A stretch of DNA of 42,144 nt. It comes from Verrucomicrobiales bacterium (GTDB taxonomy: Bacteria; Verrucomicrobiota; Verrucomicrobiia; Verrucomicrobiales; DEV007). The stretch lies in the NCBI GenBank assembly GCA_028033615.1, contig JAOFDG010000012.1:1-42144 (forward strand), in the 5' to 3' direction. Positions 17,569-26,166 of the stretch are shown here, piece after piece. Both the position numbers and the translations under genes were made by a program. The notes below the pieces were generated by a model. That model saw nothing but the letters and a program-made list of their open reading frames with translations, did not search any database and was not told the origin of the DNA. Numbering within the stretch: position 1 is the first letter of the stretch; each line of letters opens with the position of its first letter.

Positions 17569-18258
17569 ATGTTAGACCAAGCCTTCGAAGCCCTAAAAAC
17601 ATACAAATGGGGAGTAGACCCCAAAGCAATTAAAGCCATTCAAGATACTATAGTAGCAACGCATGGAGATGCTGCAGCTCGAAAAGACCTTGAATCAAAA
17701 CTTGCCGCTGTACTTGCTACAGACGCACCAAGAGCCGCCAAAGATAGTGTTTGTCGATTCCTTAAAACGATCGGAACAGCACACTCTGTAGAAGCTCTAG
17801 CCAAGTTATTACACGACGAAGAACTCTCACACATGGCTCGTCATGCTCTTCAAACTAACGATGCTCCAGAAGCTGTGAAGGCTCTAGTTGGAGCAATGGG
17901 CAAAGCCCCTAAAAAAATCAAAATTGGTATCATCTCTTCACTTGGTGCCCGAGGAACAGGCGTGCCTATTGCTCCTTTAGCGAAAGCTCTTGCGGACAAG
18001 GACGCTGAAATCTCTACTGCTGGGGCACTAGCGCTCGGTGCAATCGGATCCGAAGAAGCGGTCAAGGCTTTAGCAGCTGCAAAAGCAACTGATGCAAATA
18101 AGATTGCTGTCTGCGACGCCATGTTCCAATGCGCTGAGAACATGCTTAATCACGGAAAGAAATCCGAGGCAAAAGCTATCTACTCTACGGTGCTAAAAAT
18201 CGGCCCAACCAAGGCAGCCAAGATGGCTGCTGACATTGGTGTCAAGGCCTGCGCCTAG
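17569..18258 (+). CDS. HEAT-repeat protein
   Basis: 229 residues, Ala-rich and all-helical. At least four HEAT-type repeats are visible, for example SVEALAKLLHDEELSHMARHAL, APEAVKALVGAMG with its partner helix, VPIAPLAKALADKDAEISTAGALALGAIG and EEAVKALAAAK. There is no signal peptide. HEAT proteins act as scaffolds for protein contacts. Similar proteins often follow Gfo/Idh/MocA genes in this phylum, and here it is 48 bases downstream, probably co-transcribed and ended by the hairpin at 18282-18312. No catalytic residues. Composition is clearly GC-richer than the window average (about 58% in the row at 18001). Confidence 0.85.
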   Translation: MLDQAFEALKTYKWGVDPKAIKAIQDTIVATHGDAAARKDLESKLAAVLATDAPRAAKDSVCRFLKTIGTAHSVEALAKLLHDEELSHMARHALQTNDAPEAVKALVGAMGKAPKKIKIGIISSLGARGTGVPIAPLAKALADKDAEISTAGALALGAIGSEEAVKALAAAKATDANKIAVCDAMFQCAENMLNHGKKSEAKAIYSTVLKIGPTKAAKMAADIGVKACA

Positions 18259-18281
18259 TATAGCTTATCTGAAAATTTAAC

Positions 18282-18312
18282 CGAGTGGCCTGAAAGAAAA
18301 TCAGGTCACTCG
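18282..18312. terminator. Hairpin between convergent genes (likely bidirectional terminator)
   Basis: A 12-bp stem with one G-T mismatch (18282-18293 against 18301-18312) and a 7-base A-rich loop lies between the HEAT gene and the oppositely oriented fusion gene, whose stop codon (18306-18308) is inside the right arm. On the plus strand it is followed by GAGTATTTTCTCT, a modest T-tract. Confidence 0.7.
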
Positions 18313-21300
18313 AGTATTTTCTCTGCAATGATGCGAAGCCTCTCCTTTCCGAGAAACTTAAAGGACGGCATCGGCGCTAGCTGAGGATTATTTTTTTTCG
18401 GGTCCATGGCCCATTCAACAATTCCTTTGGGGTTCCCAGCATAACGACTACGTATAAATTCAAGTGAGGGTCCCACAGTCTGATCCTTCGGCTGATGACA
18501 GGCTATGCATGCACTTACTAAAACTTCAGGGTCATTAAGATCAGACCTGACAATGACAGGATCTACACCAAAAGTCTTCTCAATTTTTTTATAGCTTTTG
18601 TAATTGGTAAACGGTTCCCCTAACTCATGGATCGTGGCAAAGATCTCGGTCCTCTTCTCATTATCAAGATGAAGGTGAAGCTGATGGACCGGCTCAATCT
18701 GAGGGATCTCGATGAAAAGCTTTGGAGCGTCTGCATCCCTCTGAACGGAAAGTATTTCGAGCCTGTCATGGCCAACCCTGTTCGGGTCCGAGACCGAATA
18801 TTCTTTGGACCCGTAGCTGGGCCCGTACCTGTAATTCCAGTGCTGAGCGTACCATTTTTTATGGTCTGGCTTGGGAACTGATTCCTCATTGGCAAAGGTC
18901 AGCAATATACCATTTTCTCGGGCCTCAAAGGCAACGGGGTAAGGAAAGTATTCGGTTTGATTATTGTATCTGACTCTCTGTAAAGCCCCATCAGAGATGC
19001 CGTAATTGCCCCATCCCTGAGAACTGGCAACATAGAGCTGACCATCATGTGGAGAAAACCTGCCACGGTGCGAACCGGCGAGAAAAGATCCCGGAAGAAC
19101 CACTGCAGCTCCCTGTGAAGATTTATTCAACGGCTCTCTAAGAAGAATAAAGTGCTTGGCAAATCCCGAAGAAAAATGAACCCACTGACCGCTCAAAGGT
19201 CCCCACTCATCACTGTCAATAAAGACCTGTCCTCCACTCGAATTATCAACACCTCTTGGAAGGTAAAGCATCGGAGCAACATAACCCCGCTCACCTTCTC
19301 GTGGCCCACCTGCACCGAAGTGACCACCAAAACTCACGTCACAGATGGCACTGGCTGGGGTCCAATTCCCTTCCTGAACACTAGTAAGAACAGTATTACC
19401 ATCTGGTGAAATACCAAGCCCGTTTGGGTTACGAAGTCCAGTCGCCAGGACTTCAATCTTATCTTTATCGACTCGGCAAAGCCCCTGATTACCTGAAGCA
19501 AAGAACCACCGTCCAGAAAGATCTCTTTCAAGACCAGTAATAAAATCATGCCCACCCGCCGAGGTCTGATGAACTCTTGATACTGGTTCATAGTAATCGG
19601 CTTCTTCATCATTGTTACGATCGTGAAGCGCAACAATCTGGTCACGGCACATGACGTGAATAACCCCATTAACAACTTTAAGTCCTAGCGGTTGATGGAG
19701 GCCGGCGGCGTATCTCTTCCAGGTAAGCTTATGGAGGCTAGGTCCAGAAACATCACAGATCCAAACATCACCGTGCATAGTGCAAACGGCTATCCTTCGT
19801 TCCGATATAAAGTCATGACCTCCCGGAAACATGAGAGCTTTCCATGGATTATTGTATGGAAGGGTAAGTGTATCAATTGCGTAAGGAGCCTGATTTCCAA
19901 GTTTTCCTTTCGTTATAATTTTCTTTGTCCACTGAGGCGCCGGATCCTTGGGAAGCTTCGCTTCAACCTCATGCACCTTCCCATCAATGACGACAGCTGT
20001 CCTGTAATTAACCTTACCGGTAGCAGGTATATACCAGGAGAAAATGACTCGGTCACCGTCACGATAAATGCCAAGGAACTTCGCTCCCTCGAACTCAGCT
20101 TTAATATCAACCAGTTCGACTGACTTTCCTCCCATCGGAATTCCATCCATGACACCACGCCGCACATCAGTCCAGGCCACGAGATCACCCGACCAAGCAA
20201 CAACAAAGCGCATCTTATCCGTATCAAAGACGACGTTCAGAGGTTCTTTCTGACCAGGCGCGGATGGAAGGCGTACGCTCACTGCTCGGGGAATAGTCAG
20301 TCCCTGACCACGGAACACTCCACTGACCATGGACCCAATGTCCATGTCCTTAACTCTGCCATCTTTCCAAGTCTCCTGATCGTTCTGGTTCCCCCAATGA
20401 CCAGTGTGTGCACCATCAAGTCCTGGAAAAGCCTTGGGTTCCTGCTCCCTAGCAAGGGCCTGCTTCGCATAAAAATCAAAGATACGGTGACGGTTTACGT
20501 TCGCTTCCCAATAAGGGTTCGATTCAGAGTCCAGCGGCTTAGCATTTATGTTCCGAGAAGCCATCGCCTCCACCTTCGGTTTGTCTGGAGCCTTAATCGG
20601 TCTCGAACCAGCTGATCCAGGCTCATTATAATCGCGGATGAGCCAGTCGAGCCCCTCAAGATTAGCTCTCAAAGCGACTTCCGTATCAAGTTCCGTCCGG
20701 TGGTCGAGGATTCCAATGGGTCCCTCATAACCACTCTCGATGACAACTTTCAACATGGCCTGGTCATGCTGACCATGGGACAGATCAAGGATCTTAGGCT
20801 TGGCCCCGTCATTCATACCATTCAGGTTAAGGCAAAGGATATGAGGCTTCATAAGCTCTAGTGATTCCTTCCAGTCTTCTATGTATCCATGACCATGATG
20901 CCAATTATAGACGATACCGACGTTCTTGTGCCCTCTCTCATGAAGCTCTTCACAGACTGCCACCAAGTTCTTAGGCTCACCGCCCCATCCCCCATGATTA
21001 TAAAGTCCAAGCTCACAGCCTATCTGGTAGAGACGCTTGGCGAGAAGCGAAACCGAATCCGCAGCAGCCGAGACCATTTCTTTATAAGATCCCTCGGTCG
21101 GTGAACCGAGTGTACGCCAGACCTGTGGATGAATGTCATATTTTTGGAAAAGTTTATAAGCCTCGTCATGACCGGCCCAGAATGCAAAGAGCTCAATGCC
21201 GTGCTTCTTGTATTGAATAATCTCTTCCTCAAACTCTTTCACGTGCTCGCCACGCCAATCATAGGCGCACCTCTTGATTCCAAAACGAGCAAGCATTTTG

Positions 21301-21464
21301 GCCCGTGCCTCTGGGCCCCTCTTCTTCGCATCAAACGGAACAATGCACCAGGCAGCGAGTTTATCAGTCTTCATGTTATCCGGAACTTCGGCACGGACCC
21401 ATTCCGCAAAGAGTAAGGATCTCACGGCAATAAAGGAAAAGAATATAAATAGGGAAATTCTCAT
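18306..21464 (-). CDS. Secreted fusion: sugar isomerase/epimerase-like barrel, DUF6797, beta-propeller and cytochrome c
   Basis: 1052 residues. A signal peptide (residues 1-~25) leads into a xylose-isomerase-like/AP-endonuclease-2 type barrel (about 30-290): RFGIKRCAYDWRGEHVKEF, an LGLYNHGGWGGEPKNLV strand and the metal-site style HHGHG and ILDHR segments. A second region (~330-520) has PRAVSVRLPSAPGQ and VVFDTDKMRFVVAWSGDLVAW, which is the DUF6797 pattern of PVC proteins. Residues ~540-930 resemble the PVC-type membrane-bound dehydrogenase/sorbosone-dehydrogenase propeller (NGLGISPDGN, FLAGSHRGRFSPHDGQLYV). The last ~70 residues form a cytochrome c domain with CIACH at 986-990 and a probable Met1032 axial ligand in APMPSF. 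Together this suggests oxidation of a sugar-like substrate with electrons passed to haem c. Signal peptide plus haem place it in the periplasm. The gene is GC-richer than its neighbours. Confidence 0.88.
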   Translation of the reverse strand: MRISLFIFFSFIAVRSLLFAEWVRAEVPDNMKTDKLAAWCIVPFDAKKRGPEARAKMLARFGIKRCAYDWRGEHVKEFEEEIIQYKKHGIELFAFWAGHDEAYKLFQKYDIHPQVWRTLGSPTEGSYKEMVSAAADSVSLLAKRLYQIGCELGLYNHGGWGGEPKNLVAVCEELHERGHKNVGIVYNWHHGHGYIEDWKESLELMKPHILCLNLNGMNDGAKPKILDLSHGQHDQAMLKVVIESGYEGPIGILDHRTELDTEVALRANLEGLDWLIRDYNEPGSAGSRPIKAPDKPKVEAMASRNINAKPLDSESNPYWEANVNRHRIFDFYAKQALAREQEPKAFPGLDGAHTGHWGNQNDQETWKDGRVKDMDIGSMVSGVFRGQGLTIPRAVSVRLPSAPGQKEPLNVVFDTDKMRFVVAWSGDLVAWTDVRRGVMDGIPMGGKSVELVDIKAEFEGAKFLGIYRDGDRVIFSWYIPATGKVNYRTAVVIDGKVHEVEAKLPKDPAPQWTKKIITKGKLGNQAPYAIDTLTLPYNNPWKALMFPGGHDFISERRIAVCTMHGDVWICDVSGPSLHKLTWKRYAAGLHQPLGLKVVNGVIHVMCRDQIVALHDRNNDEEADYYEPVSRVHQTSAGGHDFITGLERDLSGRWFFASGNQGLCRVDKDKIEVLATGLRNPNGLGISPDGNTVLTSVQEGNWTPASAICDVSFGGHFGAGGPREGERGYVAPMLYLPRGVDNSSGGQVFIDSDEWGPLSGQWVHFSSGFAKHFILLREPLNKSSQGAAVVLPGSFLAGSHRGRFSPHDGQLYVASSQGWGNYGISDGALQRVRYNNQTEYFPYPVAFEARENGILLTFANEESVPKPDHKKWYAQHWNYRYGPSYGSKEYSVSDPNRVGHDRLEILSVQRDADAPKLFIEIPQIEPVHQLHLHLDNEKRTEIFATIHELGEPFTNYKSYKKIEKTFGVDPVIVRSDLNDPEVLVSACIACHQPKDQTVGPSLEFIRSRYAGNPKGIVEWAMDPKKNNPQLAPMPSFKFLGKERLRIIAEKILE

Positions 21465-21516
21465 AGCAGTTCAACAATTATGAACTCACTGAAAAAGAAA
21501 TCCAGACCTTTAAAAC

Positions 21517-22707
21517 TTAGCGTCTATCGATACTCTCCCAGATCTTCTTAATAGCCTCCTCCTGACGCATTCCTTTCGGAGGATTCATACTCGCAGAATA
21601 ATGCTCAAACCTCCGAAGAGGTAACTGAAAATAACCATTCTTATCCGTTTTTCTGACCCAATTATAAGCATACTCAAGCCACTCGTTTCGGTATCCCTCA
21701 GGCTGTTTTATAAACCAGTTAATTTCATCCCAACCCCAAACATGAATCTTATCACTTTCGCGATACTGACCCGGATGATCAGACACTCCAAAATTATCAA
21801 TCTCGACAATATAAGGTAGTGCCTCGCATTTCCACCCGCTCGGCGTAACACCTCCTTTACTCCGCCCATAAATGGAATCACTAAAACCTTTTTCTAGAAT
21901 GGCTTTGTAGGGTTTACCTTTGACTGACTTTGGTCGTGACGGAAATGAATGCAAATCGAACATAAGATTTCCATCATGAACAATTCCTCCACTTGGCACG
22001 TGGGCATCAGAAAGAACAATATGCCGCCGAGCATTCTCCTTCGCATAGTCACGAATCCTCTTCATGATATCTCTCCAGTGACGGTGACTTCGGTCCCAAT
22101 CATCCATGATCTCGACCTGACCAAAATGGATCGCCTCAATCCCCATGTCTATCCACCTCTTGGCCACATAAAAGAACCACATCCTCGTCTCTAGCCGGCT
22201 CATGTCTGGGACCGAGGAGCCCTTTGACCAATGATTATGCCGATGGCCAAAAGGATATAACATTGCCTTGTAACTAAAATTTCTTGGTTCTTTGGGCACT
22301 CCAAACTCCTTAAAGACCGACTCCGGTATCGCCACATTATTGATATCTTTGGTCACCACTTCAAAGATGGCTCCCTGAAGAATAATATTCGGATCAATTT
22401 CGTGAATCTTTTTAGCAAATGGTTGCCCTTTTTTGATCAGCTCATCAATTTTGGACTCTCCTCCCCACATCCAGATCGCGCGCCCCGCAAACTTGACCCC
22501 AGTATTTTTAATCATTCGCAAATCATCCTCCAAGGTCAGGTGCAAGAGTGAACCAAAAGTGGAACTACGTGCCAAGTAGTTCTCAAGCACTTCACGAGAA
22601 ATCATTCCATCAAATTGATAATCTACTTCTTTACTGGCTTTCTTTTCTTGAGAGAAAGAATTATGAAAAGTAGCTATTACGAAGATGAGAATGTAGAATC
22701 TTTTCAT
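21517..22707 (-). CDS. Secreted TIM-barrel-like protein, probably glycoside-hydrolase related
   Basis: 396 residues with a clear signal peptide (MKRFYILIFVIATFHNSFSQ). The body has repeated strand-helix elements and an acidic strand end (IDMGIEAIHFGQVEIMDDWD), followed by HIVLSDAHVPSGGIVHDG and LMFDLHSFPSR, in the manner of a (beta/alpha)8 glycosidase-like fold. I cannot match it to a numbered family and have no certain catalytic pair. It is 52 bases upstream of the barrel/propeller/cytochrome gene on the same strand, so the two are probably one operon acting on the same extracellular substrate (inference). Confidence 0.7.
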   Translation of the reverse strand: MKRFYILIFVIATFHNSFSQEKKASKEVDYQFDGMISREVLENYLARSSTFGSLLHLTLEDDLRMIKNTGVKFAGRAIWMWGGESKIDELIKKGQPFAKKIHEIDPNIILQGAIFEVVTKDINNVAIPESVFKEFGVPKEPRNFSYKAMLYPFGHRHNHWSKGSSVPDMSRLETRMWFFYVAKRWIDMGIEAIHFGQVEIMDDWDRSHRHWRDIMKRIRDYAKENARRHIVLSDAHVPSGGIVHDGNLMFDLHSFPSRPKSVKGKPYKAILEKGFSDSIYGRSKGGVTPSGWKCEALPYIVEIDNFGVSDHPGQYRESDKIHVWGWDEINWFIKQPEGYRNEWLEYAYNWVRKTDKNGYFQLPLRRFEHYSASMNPPKGMRQEEAIKKIWESIDRR

Positions 22708-22782
22708 GGTTAAAGGCTCTGATACTTATATACAGCGTTAATTCATCATTGAAATCTATTAAAAAATAAACATACAGTCATT

Positions 22783-24033
22783 ATGGACCTTTTCATCGGC
22801 ATGGTTATAGGAATTCTTATTGGGTTCGGAATTGCCTATTTCCTACTTTCAAGTGCTCATGGAAAAACAAAACAGAAACTGGCTCGAGTCGAAGCTAAAT
22901 ATGAGGCAGAGCTCAAGGCTGCAGATGAAAAACTAAAACTTCTCGAGGAGGCCAGGGATAATTTAAAAGATAGCTTTAAAGCTTTGTCCGCTGACGCACT
23001 TTCAAAAAATAACGAGTCCTTCATAAAGTTAGCAGAAGAAAATCTCAAGAAGTATCAACAGAGTGCAAAAGATGACCTTGAGAAACGCCAACAAGCCATA
23101 AGCAAAACGGTTGAGCCTGTAAGTCAGACACTTAAAACATTTTCAGAAAGAGTTAACAAAATTGAGGAGAGACGCATAGAGAGTGAAGGAGGAATTAAAA
23201 AGGAACTCGAAAAATTATCTGAAATGCATCTCAGATTAGATCAATCAACTAACAGCCTTGTTAAGGCACTACGCGCTCCACAGGTCCGAGGCCAATGGGG
23301 TGAAATGCATTTAAGAAGAACAGTCGAAATGGCAGGGATGATTAATTACTGCGACTTTGAAGAACAAAGTTCTGTCGAAACAGATGAAGGGCAACGTCAG
23401 CGTCCAGACATGCTTATTAGGCTTCCAAATGAACGTAAAGTCGTGGTCGATTCTAAAGTTCCAATTGCTGCTTATCTTGACGCACTTGAAACCGATAGCC
23501 CTGAATCTCAAAGTGAAAGAATGCAGGCTCATGCAAGGCACTTAAGAACCCACATCAAAGACCTCTCAACTAAAGCCTACTGGAGTCAGTTCGATAACGC
23601 TCCTGAGTTTGTAGTATTATTTATTCCCAACGAAGCAATCTTTAGTGCTGCTCTTGAAGAAGATCCTAGCCTCATTGAGCTTGGGGTTGATAACAAAGTC
23701 ATTCTTGCTACTCCAACCACATTAATCGCACTACTCAAGGCCGTTGCCTATGGTTGGCAACAAGAGGCAATAACTCGAGAAGCAAAGGAAATCGCTGCTC
23801 TCGGTAGAGAAATTTATGACCGTTTGTCTGTAGTGATTGGGCACTTCGTAAAATTAGGTAAAAGCATTGACCAGTCAGTAGGTAATTATAATAAAGCGAT
23901 GAACTCCGTTGACAGTCGACTCATGGTGACTGCTCGCAAATTTGAGTCACTGGAAAGCGCATCAACCGAGACTCTGCCTGAAATAAATCAAATTGAAAAG
24001 CGGCCTAATTTACCCAGCTCAGAAACCGACTAA
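22783..24033 (+). CDS. rmuC: RmuC, DNA recombination-limiting protein
   Basis: 416 residues. The N-terminal helix (residues 1-24, DLFIGMVIGILIGFGIAYFLL) anchors the protein, a long charged coiled coil follows (~25-160), and then comes the RmuC domain (~165-390), a PD-(D/E)XK nuclease-like fold. Family hallmarks are exact: RGQWGEMHLRRTVEMAGM, RPDMLIRLPN, KVVVDSKVPIAAYLDA (the DxK nuclease strand), FVVLFIPNEAIFSAALE and ILATPTTLIALLKAVAYGWQ. In other bacteria RmuC limits inversions at short inverted repeats and takes part in DNA maintenance. It stands alone, divergent from the barrel operon and convergent with the next gene, whose stop is 21 bases away. Confidence 0.96.
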   Translation: MDLFIGMVIGILIGFGIAYFLLSSAHGKTKQKLARVEAKYEAELKAADEKLKLLEEARDNLKDSFKALSADALSKNNESFIKLAEENLKKYQQSAKDDLEKRQQAISKTVEPVSQTLKTFSERVNKIEERRIESEGGIKKELEKLSEMHLRLDQSTNSLVKALRAPQVRGQWGEMHLRRTVEMAGMINYCDFEEQSSVETDEGQRQRPDMLIRLPNERKVVVDSKVPIAAYLDALETDSPESQSERMQAHARHLRTHIKDLSTKAYWSQFDNAPEFVVLFIPNEAIFSAALEEDPSLIELGVDNKVILATPTTLIALLKAVAYGWQQEAITREAKEIAALGREIYDRLSVVIGHFVKLGKSIDQSVGNYNKAMNSVDSRLMVTARKFESLESASTETLPEINQIEKRPNLPSSETD

Positions 24034-24054
24034 AATTCTGAAGAAATCATGATC

Positions 24055-25050
24055 CTATTTAAAGATCTTCATTACTTCATCGTCTGACTTTCTTATAAAA
24101 GAATCAAACTCCTCATAAAAATCTTTGAGAGATATTTTCATGTGCTTCTTGAAAGCAGCGGCCTTACCCATCGGAACAATATCATACCACCAATCCCTCA
24201 AAACTATCCTCTCATCGATCCCCTTCGCATGAATGAGATAGGCCGTGGCCCAAGCGCCGATCATGTAATAGACCTGTGGCGCCCCTCCATCATCCCAATA
24301 ATTCTCATTTTTTAAATGGTAGTCCGGATTCTTGGCAATGAACTCATTGATCCCCGGACGACTAATATTGGCTCCGAACTTTCTAAGTTCTAACATATAA
24401 TCCTTAAAATTGATAAACTTCAAATTCTCCATGAACTTGGCCGAACTATAAGTCGCCATACCTTCCCTCATCCAAGAGCATGAATTCTTATCTGAGGTTC
24501 TTTCTTCCTCTGCCGCTGAATGAGCGATCTGAAAAACATGATGGTACTCATGCATCGCGCCCCAAGTGTTTTCAATGGGGCTCTTTGCGCGACCAGTGGC
24601 ATTAGTCGAGACGTCCTCATAAAGTCGCACCGGACCCAACTTCCAAGTCAAACCCCCAACTGATTCTCCTGCCAAAATTGATTTGATTTCTTTAACGACA
24701 TTAGAACGACTCAAAAATTCTTCAATCTGCTCATCTTCCGTTTCTTTAGCATTAGGATCAACTCTGCTCTTTGCTCTGTCCCTAAAAATTGAACGAACGC
24801 TCTTTTCGTCCTCAGGCCCAAAAAGATAAATATGGTAAGGGCCGTAATTCCCAAAGTAGTCAATCGCATAATCAAGGCCTCTCTTATAATACTTGAGAAG
24901 AGAGCCGTCCTTATTCAAACCTTTCGCCACGTGAAACGTTGGCTTTGTTTTTGTCTCAAGCGGCAATACTTTTGATGTCTCTTTTGAATAATTCGTTTCA
25001 ATTGAAACCAATACAATCGACAAAATTAAAATAACATTATGAAAACTCAT
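24055..25050 (-). CDS. Secreted zinc-metallopeptidase-like protein (HExxH)
   Basis: 331 residues with a signal peptide (MSFHNVILILSIVLVSIETNY). The central sequence AMHEYHHVFQIAH is an HExxH zinc motif, and about 27 residues further WMREGMATYSS supplies the downstream Glu of a gluzincin (E-x-x-A type), so a metal-dependent peptidase is probable. The rest is not recognisable; YMIGAWATAYLIHAKG resembles the helix following the active site in gluzincins. It is the third gene of a run of three secreted proteins, 21 bases after the esterase gene's stop region, hence likely co-expressed. Substrate unknown. Confidence 0.75.
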   Translation of the reverse strand: MSFHNVILILSIVLVSIETNYSKETSKVLPLETKTKPTFHVAKGLNKDGSLLKYYKRGLDYAIDYFGNYGPYHIYLFGPEDEKSVRSIFRDRAKSRVDPNAKETEDEQIEEFLSRSNVVKEIKSILAGESVGGLTWKLGPVRLYEDVSTNATGRAKSPIENTWGAMHEYHHVFQIAHSAAEEERTSDKNSCSWMREGMATYSSAKFMENLKFINFKDYMLELRKFGANISRPGINEFIAKNPDYHLKNENYWDDGGAPQVYYMIGAWATAYLIHAKGIDERIVLRDWWYDIVPMGKAAAFKKHMKISLKDFYEEFDSFIRKSDDEVMKIFK

Positions 25051-25071
25051 CTCTCTATTAATATTTTTTAC

Positions 25072-26112
25072 TTATCCTTTCTTATATCCTCTCCATATCC
25101 AAACCAAAGTATCAGCAAGAGTGTGACCATAAACACCTCGATCACAATGCTTAGAATTCAGTGAAAATAAATATCGATACTCATAGCCTTTAGATTTGAG
25201 CACTGCAGCCATCCTTTCGTTAGCAACCACCCAATTATGATGCGAATTCTCAGGGTTATTATATCCGTTATCACTCTCAGAGACATGAGTGAAAATCCTT
25301 AAAGGTTTTTTTTTCGAGATTTCAATAAGTTTAAGGCCAGAATGATATTCCCATGCTCCTAAAGGATAGATTTTTTCTTCTGCAGCATCATCATCCTGTT
25401 GGTCAACAAAAGTTCCTGAATACGTAACGATACGACGAAAAAGATCGGGCCTAAACCAACCCATAGTCAATGCAGCTGCACCCCCCGAACTGCACCCCAT
25501 CACTGCTCGCCCCCAAGGATCCTTTGTAAAAGCTAAATTTGGGTAAGATTTTCGAATTGATTTATTTGAGAGGACGGCTGGTAAAACCTCACTCTCAATG
25601 AAAGTGGCAAGCCTCTCTGACATGGTATCATACTCAAGCCCTCTCTGACTTCCTTTACTGTCATCGCCTCCATTCTGAACAGAAATTGCAATGAACGGTG
25701 GTAATTTTCGATCGTTATTTTCTGATATTGTTAGATTATCTAGAGCGTTTTTTACAAGATCAAGCCTACTCGGCCCGTCATGCATAACCATAATAGGAGC
25801 CTTATCTCCATCGTTATAAGAATTGGGAATATAAACAAATATTTTGCGCTCCTTGCGCACTTTTTTATTCTTTAAGTCGAGAGTTTTATCGTTACCTTGA
25901 AATATTTTACTCTCTTTTAATAGCATTGAGAATTGAAAACTCTTACCCTTCGGGTTTCCTTGATCCTTAAGATCATCATCAAACTTATATTCAGGACCTA
26001 TCTTAAAATTACCATTATCTTTCTGGCTTGAATTATCTACACCCTTCTCAGCTTTCACTGTTTCGAAGAACGTTATAAAAAGGCTCAACACTAATATGAC
26101 AATTACTTGCAT
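25072..26112 (-). CDS. Secreted esterase (Fes/enterochelin-esterase-like alpha/beta hydrolase)
   Basis: Start chosen at the ATG at 26112, giving a signal peptide MQVIVILVLSLFITFFETVKA; an in-frame TTG 12 codons upstream would bury it. About 346 residues. Features of the PF00756 esterase family: KIFVYIPNSYNDGDKAPIMV, MHDGPSR, an SERLATFIESEVLPAV strand-helix, the nucleophile elbow VMGCSSGGAAA, then FRRIVTYSGTF, an acid in HVSESDNGYN and a histidine in NSKHCDRGVYGH. The family hydrolyses carbohydrate esters (feruloyl, acetyl) or siderophores; in this polysaccharide-flavoured setting a carbohydrate esterase is most likely (inference). Middle gene of the run. Confidence 0.85.
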   Translation of the reverse strand: MQVIVILVLSLFITFFETVKAEKGVDNSSQKDNGNFKIGPEYKFDDDLKDQGNPKGKSFQFSMLLKESKIFQGNDKTLDLKNKKVRKERKIFVYIPNSYNDGDKAPIMVMHDGPSRLDLVKNALDNLTISENNDRKLPPFIAISVQNGGDDSKGSQRGLEYDTMSERLATFIESEVLPAVLSNKSIRKSYPNLAFTKDPWGRAVMGCSSGGAAALTMGWFRPDLFRRIVTYSGTFVDQQDDDAAEEKIYPLGAWEYHSGLKLIEISKKKPLRIFTHVSESDNGYNNPENSHHNWVVANERMAAVLKSKGYEYRYLFSLNSKHCDRGVYGHTLADTLVWIWRGYKKG

Positions 26113-26166
26113 ATCACCATCACTATCGATTAGTTGAATAACATTCAACCTTTAGTAACAAAATAA

